A stretch of 64,000 bases of DNA from Flavipsychrobacter sp. (GCA_021155965.1 JAJNBJ010000017.1:25630-89629); one strand, 5' to 3'; positions 51,169-60,946 are shown, numbered from the stretch's first letter. The notes: generated by a model not told the origin, from the letters alone. A program made the numbers and translations.

Positions 51169-52107
51169 TTGCATAGCCACCATCACAGTCATGAGCACCA
51201 TCATGAGGGGCACCACCACCATCATCACCACACTGTTCCTGATGTGGTAAGCAATGCTTTTATTGCCGGTATTGTGCTGAACAGTGCATTTGTGGTAGTG
51301 CAGGCGATCGCAGGATTTATGACCGATTCAATGGCATTGCTATCGGATGCGGGGCATAATTTAAGCGATGTTGCCAGCCTGGCACTTGCGCTAATGGCAT
51401 TGCGACTGGCTAAAGTGAAGCCTTCCCATTCTTTTACCTACGGTTATAAAAAAACCACTATTCTTGCTGCGCTTACAAACGCCGTGATATTATTCATCAC
51501 TATTGGCATACTTGGCTATGAATCTATACAAAGGCTAATGGCCCCCCGGCCGGTGGAAGGTGGTACTGTTGCCATAGTGGCTGCCATTGGTATTATTGTC
51601 AACTTCGGTTCTGCAATGCTCCTGTTCAGGAACAAAGAACATGACATGAACACCAAAGGAGCTTACCTGCACCTGCTTAGTGACGGACTGGTATCGGTTG
51701 GTGTTGTTGTTGCCGGCGTGCTTATTAAATATACTAACTGGTTTTGGCTGGATGGCGCTATCAGTATTGCCATACTTATTGTGATACTCGTCAGCACATG
51801 GTCTTTATTGACTGCCAGTTTACGCGCATCAATGGATGCTGTTCCGGCTAATGTAAACATTGAAAATATAGAAACCCTGGTACTAAAAGTAAAAGGTGTA
51901 GAAAGCGTGCACCACCTGCATATATGGGCCATGAGCACTACCCAAAACGCGCTTACAGCCCATCTTGTATTAAGCGACCAGCTCAGCTTTGACGAGAAGA
52001 TGAAGCTTGTTCACCAAATCAAACACCAACTGTTCCATAACAATATACACCATGCCACTATTGAGCTGGAATCAGCCAACTTACCTTGCGATGATGCGAT
52101 CTGCTGA
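51169..52107 (+). CDS. Cation diffusion facilitator (zinc/cobalt efflux, CzcD/ZitB-like)
   Basis: 312 residues. The N-terminus is extremely His-rich (MHSHHHSHEHHHEGHHHHHHH), followed by six helices. The metal site is 'DSMALLSDAGHNLSDVASL' in helix 2 and 'HLLSDGLVSVGVV' in helix 5, both HxxxD/DxxxD type. The cytoplasmic C-terminal domain ends 'HHATIELESANLPCDDAIC'. It exports Zn2+ or similar ions in exchange for protons. The start is TTG 51169, because no in-frame ATG or GTG lies between it and the upstream stop. A hairpin follows the gene. Confidence 0.93.
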   Translation: MHSHHHSHEHHHEGHHHHHHHTVPDVVSNAFIAGIVLNSAFVVVQAIAGFMTDSMALLSDAGHNLSDVASLALALMALRLAKVKPSHSFTYGYKKTTILAALTNAVILFITIGILGYESIQRLMAPRPVEGGTVAIVAAIGIIVNFGSAMLLFRNKEHDMNTKGAYLHLLSDGLVSVGVVVAGVLIKYTNWFWLDGAISIAILIVILVSTWSLLTASLRASMDAVPANVNIENIETLVLKVKGVESVHHLHIWAMSTTQNALTAHLVLSDQLSFDEKMKLVHQIKHQLFHNNIHHATIELESANLPCDDAIC

Positions 52108-52124
52108 TCCATGATAAAAGAAAA

Positions 52125-52149
52125 GTGCCGAGCCTAAAAGGCACGGCAC
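52125..52149. terminator. Intergenic hairpin, probable bidirectional terminator
   Basis: GTGCCGAGCC-TAAAA-GGCACGGCAC, a stem with one A-A mismatch, between the convergent CDF and lipocalin-like genes. It lacks a strong T-run. Confidence 0.65.
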
Positions 52150-52178
52150 ATATCATTAAGCTTATGAATGGCTACGTT

Positions 52179-52649
52179 TTAGGGTGCAATTGCGTATGAT
52201 ACATTGCACTTATCGCCCTCATCGGTGCGGATAAGCGTGAGATGGTTAGACTCAACCATTGGCACTATATATTTAGCGGTTGCTCCTGTTTTCTTTCTTT
52301 TCAGTGTTAGTACCACATTGCCGTTCTCATCTGTATTCAGTGAGTACGTTCCGGTTTCCTTCGGGTTATCGCTTGCATCCCTGTTTACCCACACGTAAGT
52401 GCCGTAATTAATATTGTTGATGTTGCTTACTGTCAGTTTAAGGGTGGCAAAATGCTTAATGTGGTATGTTTCATCGCCAATTTTATCGGGGCACTTCATG
52501 CCTACAAAATGCCAGGTCTTATCCAGCAGCTCGTACCTGTTTATGGGATTCATATTGTCAGGTACAAAGTTGCTTTCGCGCTGCGCAAAAACGCAGGCTG
52601 GAACTGCCATAAGGCAAATAAGGAAGATCTTCGTGAGCGTGTGTTTCAT
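52179..52649 (-). CDS. Secreted lipocalin-like protein (156 aa)
   Basis: A signal peptide (MKHTLTKIFLICLMAVPACVFAQ) precedes a ~130-residue beta-strand-rich domain with 'LLDKTWHFVGMKCPDK', alternating strands and 'GTYSLNTDENGNVVLTLKRKK', resembling the lipocalin-like proteins common in Bacteroidota. The cysteine in 'PACVFAQ' is inside the signal and not in a good lipobox, so a soluble periplasmic protein is more likely. Ligand unknown. Confidence 0.72.
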   Translation of the reverse strand: MKHTLTKIFLICLMAVPACVFAQRESNFVPDNMNPINRYELLDKTWHFVGMKCPDKIGDETYHIKHFATLKLTVSNINNINYGTYVWVNRDASDNPKETGTYSLNTDENGNVVLTLKRKKTGATAKYIVPMVESNHLTLIRTDEGDKCNVSYAIAP

Positions 52650-52826
52650 CAGAATATTATTTTTCTTTTCAATTGCCGTCCAGAACCCAAACCGGATTCT
52701 TCAGAGTAAAAGTAATAAATACTCTGATTAATTATATAGCATGCCAAAATAAGCAATATTATTTAAGTATGCTAGTACCTCTGCCAAAATATGAAATATT
52801 ATAATTAACCAAAATGAATAATGGCT

Positions 52827-53528
52827 TTAGTAGTCGTCTTCCCGGTGCATTGTTTCCACTTTAGACCCAAAGAAGTTAAGGAACAACACTATAAACGCTA
52901 CCACCATTACTGATTGTATGCACACGAACAACTTTCCCAGGCCCGTAACAGGATTTATATCGCCGTATCCAATGGTAGTGGATGTGACAACGCTGAAGTA
53001 GATATAATCGAAATTGGTTTCTGCCTGGTTTCCCAATAAACCAAGCCCGGCATAGATAACCGCAAAGCAAAAAGATATTTCCATGTAGTTGAGAAACAGC
53101 ATCAGTATGTTACGCCGGTAAGAGCGGGGCTTAACAAACATATCTGCAACAAAAATGAGCGAAGCGACATAACACATGGTCTCAAAAAGCAGGTAGATGG
53201 ATATAACGACTGTAGCCTTGTAGCGATAGAGGCCGCTCATTATAAAATAAACCGGCAAAAGTGTTTTGAACAATACAAAAAACTCTATGGCCACATTCCT
53301 TTTAATCAGCCCGAACCTGCCGAAGAAGTTCCTGATGTGAATACCGGGGAAAATGAACTGTATAGCTACAAGGAACAGGCGGAGTATTTTCTCAAAACCA
53401 ATATCGTGGTGCCTTTCATTGTTCCATATCCTGAAAAAATGTCTTCGCTGGGCTACATAGGCATGTATCCTGATCTGCTTATTGTACTCCGGTTTTCCGA
53501 AAAATAATTTGGATAAGAATTTCAGCAT
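52827..53528 (-). CDS. Potassium-channel-like membrane protein (Ion_trans_2)
   Basis: 233 residues with about four to five helices. The last pair flanks the pore loop 'YFSVVTSTTIGYGDINPVTG', which holds the K+ selectivity filter TIGYGD. The N-terminal half carries additional helices and a basic soluble start, so it is a 2TM-pore channel with extra segments rather than a minimal KcsA. No RCK/TrkA domain is present. It stands alone and is divergent from the cupin gene. Confidence 0.88.
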   Translation of the reverse strand: MLKFLSKLFFGKPEYNKQIRIHAYVAQRRHFFRIWNNERHHDIGFEKILRLFLVAIQFIFPGIHIRNFFGRFGLIKRNVAIEFFVLFKTLLPVYFIMSGLYRYKATVVISIYLLFETMCYVASLIFVADMFVKPRSYRRNILMLFLNYMEISFCFAVIYAGLGLLGNQAETNFDYIYFSVVTSTTIGYGDINPVTGLGKLFVCIQSVMVVAFIVLFLNFFGSKVETMHREDDY

Positions 53529-53609
53529 AATCCTGTATTGCAGGTAAGATACAAAATCTCAACAAATGATGAATATTCCGTATCTTGCATATACCCCAAA
53601 CATATCATT

Positions 53610-53948
53610 ATGCCTTTCATAGATTTTCACACACGGAAAAAAGTAAAACTATTCGATGGCATCACTGCGACAATGTTCCATTCTGATACAACAACATTCG
53701 CCCATGTGGTGCTGGATGAAGGCGCAGTGGTACCCGAGCACAGTCATGTGCATGAGCAATGGACACATGTGGTGAAAGGGCAAATGGAGTTCAACATTAA
53801 CGGCGAGGTGGAACGGCTGACACCGGGAATGACGGCATATATACCCTCAAATATGCCGCATTCTGCCAAGGCTGTGACCATGTGCAAGGTGATAGATAGC
53901 TTCACTCCTGTGCGTGAGGATTTTGTAGCGCTGGAGAAGAAAATGTGA
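53610..53948 (+). CDS. Cupin-fold protein
   Basis: 112 residues from ATG 53610 (the tracked start lies upstream of a TATCTTGC promoter-like box). Single conserved-cupin domain: metal motif 1 'VPEHSHVHEQWTHVVKGQMEF' (seen as 'HSHVHEQ' and 'VVKGQMEF') and motif 2 'MTAYIPSNMPHSAKA'. Such small cupins bind a metal ion and may be sensors, isomerases or dioxygenases; substrate unknown. It converges on the TMTC-like gene. Confidence 0.88.
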   Translation: MPFIDFHTRKKVKLFDGITATMFHSDTTTFAHVVLDEGAVVPEHSHVHEQWTHVVKGQMEFNINGEVERLTPGMTAYIPSNMPHSAKAVTMCKVIDSFTPVREDFVALEKKM

Positions 53949-53979
53949 GCATCCTGCCCACATATAAATCATTCCTACT

Positions 53980-55854
53980 CTATTTAGGCAACACCATTTT
54001 ATCCAGGCTGAACGCCGGATTGGCTTGTTTTATGATCGCTTCGTATTTCTTTGCAGAATCTGGCTGGCCTGCTGCATTGTAAACTGCGGCTATCAGTTTA
54101 AGGGCATTGCTGTTATTACTATTTGTCACAAGTACTTTTTGCAGATAATAGGCAGCAGAATCATACTGCCGGGCACGCACATTGCATACTGCGATATTAT
54201 AGATATAATTAGGGTTGCCCGGATCAGTGGCGCTCACTCTTTTTAGTATGTCCAGTGCGTCCGCGTATTTAGCATTTTCAACGCACATATTGGCGAACCT
54301 GATGTATGCGGCGGCATTTTCCGGGTGTTTCGCCAGTACTTTCCTGCAATAGAAAGCGGCAGAGTCGGCCTGGCGTGTTTCCATGAATGCTGCAAACAGG
54401 AAAAACTGTGCATCTCCATAATCAGGATGGATAGCCTGGGACCGCTGCAGGTGCCCTATTGCTTCATGAAGCAGTTGTTGCCTTACTTCAGGTTCCGTTC
54501 CAGGCTCATCAGCCCGCTTCATTTCCTCAATACCTGCAAAATAATTTACCCTGACGTTATTAGGGGACCTCTTACTATCTGCACGAAACAACGTATAATC
54601 ATCCTTCCATTCAGCATTCCTTACAATAGTGAGTATGGCAAATAAAACGGAGAGGGGAGCTAAAACTATAAGCGCCTTCCTGTTGCTGAATGAAAGGCCC
54701 GTGGTACCCGGCGTAGATACATAGCGCTCAATGAAGAACGCAGCAGCCAGGCAAAACCCCGCTGAAGGGAAAAACATAAACCGCTCTGCCATTATAGTAG
54801 CCAGCAGAATCGCGATGTTTGAAAAAATGGAAATAGTAACAAGGAAAAACAGAATGCCGAACGAGAGCGGTGCATTTTGTTTTTTTACCAATAAATAAAC
54901 ACCTAACCCGAACAAACAAACGTAGACAGAAAGAGATAACCATACCCACAAATTGGTAAAATCAGTGTTGGGTACAGCGTTGTAGCTATAATCGCTTATT
55001 AGCGGCCACGGCAGAACCAGCAATTTTAAATAGTGCCCCAGTACCAGTATTGCGGTAGCCAGCCGCGAAGTATACGTTGGTGCGGCAACAAGATTATTGA
55101 CCTCGAAATGTATCTCTGCCATTTCGTAAGTACGGTGGGCCTCCAAAACATTGTGCCTGGCAAACAGGAATATTCCTGCCGCAGCAATGGAAAGTAACGT
55201 AATATAGCCTGCACGTTTTTTATCCTGGCTCCTGTACAAAAAGTAGATCAGTGGTATAATAGCAAGGAAAGTAATGGAAGTTTCTTTTGAAAATAATGAG
55301 AGTAAATATAAGAACCCACCTAAGAGTAACGTGCCCACATGGCCTGTATCTGAATAGCGTATGAAAAAATTAAGGGACGAAATTGCGAATAAGAAACACA
55401 ATAACTCATCGGCACTTTTAATGTTTGCCACCACTTCTGTGTGTATTGGATGCAGCGCAAATAAGAGAGCTGCGGTAAAAGCCAGCGCTTCGCGTTTTTT
55501 CCTGAACAGGTGATACAAGAAAAAGAAAAACAGCACAATGCAACCTGCATACAATAATATGTTCACAAAGTGGGCAGGCATAGGGTTGTCGCCGAAAAGC
55601 TGGTATTCTGTTGCAAAAAGTACGAGAGGCATGGGCCTGTATAGCTGTTCGCCCGACGAACGAGCCACCTCTCTTACACTATCTTCGTAATAGGGGGAAG
55701 AAATAATATCAGGTATAGCGGTTATGCCTTCCTTTACCAGTTCGTTCTTCCTGATAAGACCGTCATCATATGCAAAATCATTGCCTAAAGTATTCGCATA
55801 AATGCAAAAAGCCACAACGGCCAGGAAAACAGCATATTTTTTTATCTGGGACAT
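53980..55854 (-). CDS. TMTC-like membrane glycosyltransferase with C-terminal TPRs
   Basis: 624 residues. The N-terminal ~400 residues hold about ten helices and the acidic pair in 'LGNDFAYDDGLIRKNE' typical of GT-C O-mannosyl-type transferases; 'LYRPMPLVLFATEYQLFG', 'FALHPIHTEVVANIKSADELL' and 'LSLFSKETSITFLAIIPLIYF' match the TMTC/DUF1736 group. The C-terminal ~200 residues are TPR units ('NAAAYIRFANMCVENAKYADALDIL'-like). It probably glycosylates exported proteins or lipids. Upstream TATCTTTA box at 55883-55890. Confidence 0.85.
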   Translation of the reverse strand: MSQIKKYAVFLAVVAFCIYANTLGNDFAYDDGLIRKNELVKEGITAIPDIISSPYYEDSVREVARSSGEQLYRPMPLVLFATEYQLFGDNPMPAHFVNILLYAGCIVLFFFFLYHLFRKKREALAFTAALLFALHPIHTEVVANIKSADELLCFLFAISSLNFFIRYSDTGHVGTLLLGGFLYLLSLFSKETSITFLAIIPLIYFLYRSQDKKRAGYITLLSIAAAGIFLFARHNVLEAHRTYEMAEIHFEVNNLVAAPTYTSRLATAILVLGHYLKLLVLPWPLISDYSYNAVPNTDFTNLWVWLSLSVYVCLFGLGVYLLVKKQNAPLSFGILFFLVTISIFSNIAILLATIMAERFMFFPSAGFCLAAAFFIERYVSTPGTTGLSFSNRKALIVLAPLSVLFAILTIVRNAEWKDDYTLFRADSKRSPNNVRVNYFAGIEEMKRADEPGTEPEVRQQLLHEAIGHLQRSQAIHPDYGDAQFFLFAAFMETRQADSAAFYCRKVLAKHPENAAAYIRFANMCVENAKYADALDILKRVSATDPGNPNYIYNIAVCNVRARQYDSAAYYLQKVLVTNSNNSNALKLIAAVYNAAGQPDSAKKYEAIIKQANPAFSLDKMVLPK

Positions 55855-55882
55855 GCTCTTGAGTGATATCCGCTTTAGGATT

Positions 55883-55890
55883 TAAAGATA
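55883..55890 (-). promoter_or_regulatory. Promoter -7 box of the TMTC-like gene
   Basis: TATCTTTA on the minus strand, 28 bp upstream of the ATG. Confidence 0.5.
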
Positions 55891-55961
55891 GGATGTTTCT
55901 TTAAACGGCGATTGGTTACTTCTAGCAAACAATAAGTCAACCGCTAGCCAACTATTTGTTT

Positions 55962-57503
55962 CTACCCTCCCCATCCCTCTCTGTCCAAACTCCTGTACTG
56001 TATAGCTTCTGCAAGGTGTTCAGGTTTTATGTCTTCGCTGGCGGCGAGGTCGGCTATGGTGCGGCTTACTTTGAGGATGCGGTCGTAGGCACGGGCGCTG
56101 AGATTGAGCCTGTCCATGGCGGTTTTGAGGAGGTTCTGGCCTATGGGGTTGATGGCACATATCTCTTTCAGCAGCTTGCTGCCTATCTGTGCATTGCAGT
56201 AAATGCCCTCGTGCGCTTCAAAGCGTTTTGCCTGTATCTCGCGCGCTTTTATTACACGCTCGCGAACAGCATCGCTGTTCTCAGAGGTCTTTTGTGATGA
56301 TAGTTCTGTAAAAGCCACAGGCGTTACTTCCACATGGAGATCGATACGGTCGAGCAGGGGGCCGCTTATTTTGTTGAGGTATTTCTGTACCATTATGGCA
56401 CTGCAGGTACATTCTTTCTCCGGGTGATTGAAATAACCGCAGGGACAGGGATTCATAGACGCTATTAGCATAAAGCTTGCCGGGAAATCCATACTTACTT
56501 TGGCACGGGAAATATTTACCCGGCGCTCTTCCATGGGCTGACGCATTACTTCCAGCGCAGACCGTTTGAATTCGGGCAGCTCATCAAGAAAAAGAACGCC
56601 ATTATGCGCTAAAGATATCTCGCCCGGCTGCGGAATGCCACCGCCGCCAACCAACGCTGCGTCGGAAATAGTATGATGGGGACTCCGGAATGGGCGTTGA
56701 GCAACCAGTGATGTATTAGAAGGCAGTTTACCAGCAACAGAATGTATCTTGGTGGTTTCAAGCGCTTCGTGCAATGTGAGTGGGGGCAAAATAGTCGGCA
56801 AACGTTTTGCCAGCATGGTTTTACCGGCACCGGGAGGGCCTATCAGTATTGCATTATGGCCGCCTGCGGCGGCTATCTCCAGCGCACGTTTCACGTTCTC
56901 CTGCCCTTTTACATCGTTGAAGTCAATATCAAAATGGCTTTGGGCATCAAAGAACTCTTCACGTGTGTTTACCTTCACCGGCTTCATAGTACTGTTGTCG
57001 TTGAAGAAATCTATCACATCCTTTATATGCTCTACCCCGTAAACATCTAAATTATTCACCAGCGCAGCTTCGCGGGCATTCTCTTTTGGTACTATAAGCC
57101 CTTTGAATTTCTCTGCACGGGTTTTAATAGCTATCGGCAAGGCTCCTTTTATTGGCCTTACGGAACCGTCCAATGACAGCTCTCCCATTATCACATACTC
57201 ATGCAGGTGTTCAGTTGGTAATTGTTCAGTAGCTCCAAGGAAGCCGAGCGCAATCGGCAAGTCGTAGGCTGCACCTGCCTTTTTAATATCCGCAGGAGCC
57301 ATGTTCACCACCATTTTATACCTGGGGCGGTTGTAGCCGGAATTCATTATAGCTGATAAAACCCTTTCTGTACTTTCTTTTACTGCATTATCAGGCAGGC
57401 CCACTATAAAATAACCCAATTGCCCACCGGGGGTATCCACCTCGATGGTAATTGTGATCGCATCTACACCATATACCGCACTGCCGAAAAGTTTTACTAG
57501 CAT
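55962..57503 (-). CDS. YifB-family Mg chelatase-like AAA ATPase
   Basis: 513 residues. The N-terminal ChlI/Lon-protease-like domain has 'VDTPGGQLGYFIVGLPDNAVKES' (in part). The Mg-chelatase AAA core has Walker A 'LIGPPGAGKTMLAKRLP', Walker B 'GVLFLDELPEF' and 'MNPCPCGYFNHPEKECTCS' with its cysteine cluster. The C-terminal domain ends in 'SARAYDRILKVSRTIADLA'. Known as YifB/ComM-like; ComM acts as a branch-migration helicase in transformation, but the role here is not established. Confidence 0.94.
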   Translation of the reverse strand: MLVKLFGSAVYGVDAITITIEVDTPGGQLGYFIVGLPDNAVKESTERVLSAIMNSGYNRPRYKMVVNMAPADIKKAGAAYDLPIALGFLGATEQLPTEHLHEYVIMGELSLDGSVRPIKGALPIAIKTRAEKFKGLIVPKENAREAALVNNLDVYGVEHIKDVIDFFNDNSTMKPVKVNTREEFFDAQSHFDIDFNDVKGQENVKRALEIAAAGGHNAILIGPPGAGKTMLAKRLPTILPPLTLHEALETTKIHSVAGKLPSNTSLVAQRPFRSPHHTISDAALVGGGGIPQPGEISLAHNGVLFLDELPEFKRSALEVMRQPMEERRVNISRAKVSMDFPASFMLIASMNPCPCGYFNHPEKECTCSAIMVQKYLNKISGPLLDRIDLHVEVTPVAFTELSSQKTSENSDAVRERVIKAREIQAKRFEAHEGIYCNAQIGSKLLKEICAINPIGQNLLKTAMDRLNLSARAYDRILKVSRTIADLAASEDIKPEHLAEAIQYRSLDREGWGG

Positions 57504-57811
57504 CAGGCCTAAATATTCAGAATAGCAAATATACTGTCTTAGAAAATGAATTTACCGGCAGTATCTCAGTTTGAAAATAATGCATAACATACATTGCCAA
57601 AGCACCCGAAAGTAAAAAAGGCAACCTGTTCCATCAAATAAAGCATCAAATTTGTGGATATCTTTTGAAATTCAAATAAAGACTGCCATAATTCTTTGGT
57701 CGTTCTAATTAATCCGCAGTAAATAAATACCGCTTTTCCGAAAAAAGTCAACCTGAATACTAACGCCCACCCCCAACCTTACGTCTATGATGTAAACTAA
57801 ACACATTTTTT
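57504..57811. other. Intergenic region with yifB promoter
   Basis: This 308-base divergent gap contains TATATTTG (minus, 57526-57533), 22 bp upstream of yifB. The only tracked ORF here (57566-57751) shows no coding character. No structured RNA was recognised. Confidence 0.5.
57526..57533 (-). promoter_or_regulatory. yifB promoter -7 box
   Basis: TATATTTG on the minus strand, 22 bp before ATG 57503. Confidence 0.6.
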
Positions 57812-58834
57812 ATGAAAACAGCATATCGCCCGCTCCTTATGATGGTCATGATCCTGCTGCTGGCAGCATCCTGCAAAAAGCCACAGACAAAATCAAGCTT
57901 ACCAACGCCTACTCCGACACCAACCGTAACGCCTACCCCTACCCCTACAATTACCCCTACAGCGTCATACAGTAAGAAAAATCTGAACAAGTTATTTTCG
58001 GCTTTAAAAAGCACTCCTCAGAGTTTTACGGTGACAGCAGGCACCTATAGGACAGTGGTTGGGGCAGCAGGTACAATACTGAAGTTCTATCCTAATTCCT
58101 TTAAAGATGCCAGCGGGACTATCATCACGAGCGGCACCATAACTATTAAGCTTACTGAAATGTACAAACCCGGGCAGATGATAGCCAACAGGGCAACAAC
58201 AACCGCCAATGGGGAATTGTTGCGAAGCGGAGGACAGGTATACATCTCTGCTACCAAGAGTGGCTCTGAAGTATATGCCAATAAATACGGGATAGCTTTT
58301 GAGCAGCCGGGGTCATCGGGGCAACCCATGAACTTGTTTTATGGCAACACCAATAATGCTGACTCTGTAACAACATGGACCGCGGCTGATACAACCAAGG
58401 CAGGCGTTGCAGTGTCCGGTACGGTTGTAGATAGCTTTAGTTTCAGGTACGAGTTTGATTCCTGTACAGACTTCAGGTGGGTAAATTGCGACTATTTCTA
58501 CCGGGTTTCTGCTGGTTCTCTCACCAACATATCAGTTGTCGTGCCCGATACCAGTTTCAATTATTCCAATACACAGGTATTCCTGGTCTTCCCCACAGAG
58601 AATATAGCCACCTATTTAGGTTCATATGATTTCGGTACCCATGCCTTCAGCCTTCAAGCCAGTTATAAAATTCCTATCGGATCTGGTATAACCCTGGTAG
58701 CGATAACGAACAAAAACGGAGTTTATTATTTCTACAAACAAACCGGCATCACGGTCAGCAGCAATATGACGCTGAATGCAACGATGATCTCGCAAACACT
58801 CACAACTATACTCTCTCAATTAAGTACTTTATAG
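57812..58834 (+). CDS. Lipoprotein with a Thr-Pro repeat linker
   Basis: 340 residues. Lipoprotein signal MKTAYRPLLMMVMILLLAASC with the lipidated Cys at 21, then 'KKPQTKSS' and a (TP)n linker of ~20 residues (for example 'PTPTPTPTVTPTPTP') that should form an extended stalk. The remaining ~280 residues are beta-rich, starting 'SFTVTAGTYRTVVGAAGTILKFYPNSF'; I do not recognise the family, though the opening resembles other bacteroidete lipoproteins with ZU5-like beta domains. It is probably displayed on the outer membrane. A strong terminator follows. Confidence 0.82.
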   Translation: MKTAYRPLLMMVMILLLAASCKKPQTKSSLPTPTPTPTVTPTPTPTITPTASYSKKNLNKLFSALKSTPQSFTVTAGTYRTVVGAAGTILKFYPNSFKDASGTIITSGTITIKLTEMYKPGQMIANRATTTANGELLRSGGQVYISATKSGSEVYANKYGIAFEQPGSSGQPMNLFYGNTNNADSVTTWTAADTTKAGVAVSGTVVDSFSFRYEFDSCTDFRWVNCDYFYRVSAGSLTNISVVVPDTSFNYSNTQVFLVFPTENIATYLGSYDFGTHAFSLQASYKIPIGSGITLVAITNKNGVYYFYKQTGITVSSNMTLNATMISQTLTTILSQLSTL

Positions 58835-58850
58835 TTCCTCCCCCTGTTAA

Positions 58851-58881
58851 AAAAAGAGCGCTGAAGTATGGCGCTCTTTTT
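58851..58881. terminator. Bidirectional rho-independent terminator
   Basis: AAAAAGAGCGC / GCGCTCTTTTT, an 11-bp perfect stem with a nine-base loop, between the convergent lipoprotein and aldehyde dehydrogenase genes. Confidence 0.9.
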
Positions 58882-58890
58882 TATTGGCGA

Positions 58891-60348
58891 TTATAACTCA
58901 ATACAAACGTTCTTAGGCTCTGTAAAGAAGCGTAAGGCTTCCCAACCGCCTTCGCGGCCAACACCGCTATTCTTGAATCCGCCAAAGGGTGTGCGCAGAT
59001 CGCGCAGCAGCCAGCAGTTCACCCAGATAATGCCGCTATGCACTTTTGCTGCAACCCGGTTGGCACGGCTCACGTCCTGTGTCCATATTGTAGCGCTGAG
59101 GCCGTAGTCGCTTGCGTTGGCCAGTTGCAGTGCTTCATCTTCTGTTTTAAATGACTGCAATGTTACCACGGGTCCAAATATCTCTTCCATATTGGTGCGG
59201 CAGTTGGGGCCAAGGCCTTCGATAATAGTTGGCTCAATGAATAAACCATTCTCACACCGGCCGGGGACTTTTACAACATTACCACCGGCTAATATTTTGC
59301 CGCCTTCCTGTTTTGCAAGTTCTATACAACCCAACACTTTGTCAAAATGCAATTTACTCACCACTGCGCCTTGTTTTGAATGATCATCGAGCGGATCGCC
59401 GACAATAAGTTTTTTTGTACGGGCTATAAATTCAGCTTTGAACTTTTCGTAGATACTTTCTTCTACAAGCACGCGGCTGCCGCAAAGGCATATCTGTCCC
59501 TGGTTGCTAAATGATGATTGTACGGTTGTACGCATCATTTTATCCCAGTCACAATCTGCAAAAATGATATTGGGGTTTTTACCGCCCAGCTCTAATGATA
59601 CTTTCTTGAACATTGGTGCAGCAGTAGCAGCTATTTCCCTGCCTGCGCGGGTGCTGCCGGTGAAGGATATGGCTTTTATGCCCGGATGAGCGGTTATTGC
59701 TGCCCCACAACCCGGACCTGTTCCATGAACAATATTCAATACGCCTGCAGGTAGACCAGCTTCAATACAGATGTGGCTCAGCAGATAGGCTGTCATTGGC
59801 GTTACCTCGCTTGGCTTTGCCACTACGCAATTGCCTGCAGCTAATGCCGGGGCTATCTTCCATGTAAAAAGATAGAGTGGCAGGTTCCATGGAGAGATGC
59901 AGCCAACAACACCTATGGGCTGGCGAAGTGTATAATTGATGGCTTTGTCCTCCATGCTATGGCTATCGGTGCTGAAGTGCATGATACCCGTAGCGAAGAA
60001 CCTGAAGTTGCTGGATGCGCGTGGTATGTCCACCCTTTTGCTTAACCATAAAGGCTTGCCGTTATCGTTTGTTTCTGCCAGCGCCAGTGCATCAAGATTA
60101 TCGTCTATCAGTTGGGCAATCCTGTTCAGTATCTTAAACCGTTCTTCAGCCGGGGTTGTACTCCACAATGGGAAAGCAGCTTTTGCTGCACCCACTGCTT
60201 CATCAATGTCTTTTGAGTCACTGTCGGGTGTCTGGCTGTATGCTTCGCCCGATGCCGGGTTAACATTATCAATGTACTTACCATTTAGCGGCGCCTGTAA
60301 CGACCCTGCTATGTAGTTGGCTATATTTGAAGGAGCTTTCAGATCCAT
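58891..60348 (-). CDS. Aldehyde dehydrogenase (muconic-semialdehyde dehydrogenase-like, ALDH8 type)
   Basis: 485-residue NAD(P)+-dependent aldehyde dehydrogenase. 'FTGSTRAGREIAATAAP' and 'VSLELGGKNPNIIF' (general base Glu), then 'FSNQGQICLCGSR' with the catalytic Cys, and 'EEIFGPVVTLQSF'. The sequence around the active Cys and 'YEKFKAEFIARTKKLIVGDP' resembles the 2-aminomuconic/2-hydroxymuconic semialdehyde dehydrogenase group. That suggests tryptophan-kynurenine or aromatic meta-cleavage degradation, although no other gene of these pathways is nearby except the UbiX-like gene upstream. Substrate is therefore uncertain. Confidence 0.9.
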   Translation of the reverse strand: MDLKAPSNIANYIAGSLQAPLNGKYIDNVNPASGEAYSQTPDSDSKDIDEAVGAAKAAFPLWSTTPAEERFKILNRIAQLIDDNLDALALAETNDNGKPLWLSKRVDIPRASSNFRFFATGIMHFSTDSHSMEDKAINYTLRQPIGVVGCISPWNLPLYLFTWKIAPALAAGNCVVAKPSEVTPMTAYLLSHICIEAGLPAGVLNIVHGTGPGCGAAITAHPGIKAISFTGSTRAGREIAATAAPMFKKVSLELGGKNPNIIFADCDWDKMMRTTVQSSFSNQGQICLCGSRVLVEESIYEKFKAEFIARTKKLIVGDPLDDHSKQGAVVSKLHFDKVLGCIELAKQEGGKILAGGNVVKVPGRCENGLFIEPTIIEGLGPNCRTNMEEIFGPVVTLQSFKTEDEALQLANASDYGLSATIWTQDVSRANRVAAKVHSGIIWVNCWLLRDLRTPFGGFKNSGVGREGGWEALRFFTEPKNVCIEL

Positions 60349-60370
60349 AGAAACGAAAATATACTTTTAG

Positions 60371-60928
60371 TTATTCACCCCATTTATAGGTGCTAATATT
60401 TAACCCTGCCAGTTGCAATGCCCTGCTTACAACCGTATCTGCCATTTCTTCAAAAGTTTGTGGCTTGCTATAGAACGATGGCGTGGCAGGACAAATTATG
60501 CCGCCTGCCTCTGTAACCGTAGCCATATTCTTCAGGTGTATCAAATTGTAGGGCGTTTCCCTCACCACGCAGATCAGTTTACGCCGTTCTTTGAGCATCA
60601 CATCTGCGGCGCGGGTTATGAGGTCATTACTGATACCTCCAGCTATTCTGCCCAGCGTACCCATGCTGCACGGACAAATGATGAGCGCACTATAGGATGC
60701 ACTGCCCGAAGCTATAGGCGCCATAAAGTCATTCTTATCCCATACTTTAAAGGGGTACTTTTCATAGTCTTTCTTGCCCAGCTCATGTTGCCAAACCGTA
60801 CGGGCATTATCGCTCATAACCATACCTACTTCAGCGACCTGCTCTTTAAGCTGCATAAGCCTGTCCAGCAACACTTTGGCATATATGGAACCACTTGCAC
60901 CCGTAACAGCAACTGCTATTTTTATCAT
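60371..60928 (-). CDS. ubiX: UbiX-family flavin prenyltransferase
   Basis: 185 residues from ATG 60928; the tracked start adds 25 residues encoded by promoter DNA. The FMN-binding 'VAVTGASGSIYAKVLLDRL' and 'LIICPCSMGTLGRIAGGISNDLITRAADV' (in parts: 'CPCSMGTLGRIAGG') are diagnostic, as is 'CVVRETPYNLIHLKNM'. UbiX makes prenylated FMN, the cofactor of UbiD decarboxylases used in quinone synthesis and aromatic metabolism. No ubiD is present in the window. Confidence 0.93.
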   Translation of the reverse strand: MIKIAVAVTGASGSIYAKVLLDRLMQLKEQVAEVGMVMSDNARTVWQHELGKKDYEKYPFKVWDKNDFMAPIASGSASYSALIICPCSMGTLGRIAGGISNDLITRAADVMLKERRKLICVVRETPYNLIHLKNMATVTEAGGIICPATPSFYSKPQTFEEMADTVVSRALQLAGLNISTYKWGE

Positions 60929-60946
60929 AAAATTCCCCGCAAACAG

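Noticed and set aside
57760-58014. 84-aa minus-strand ORF with (VG)n repeats
   Set aside because: Antisense of the Thr-Pro repeat linker in the lipoprotein gene.
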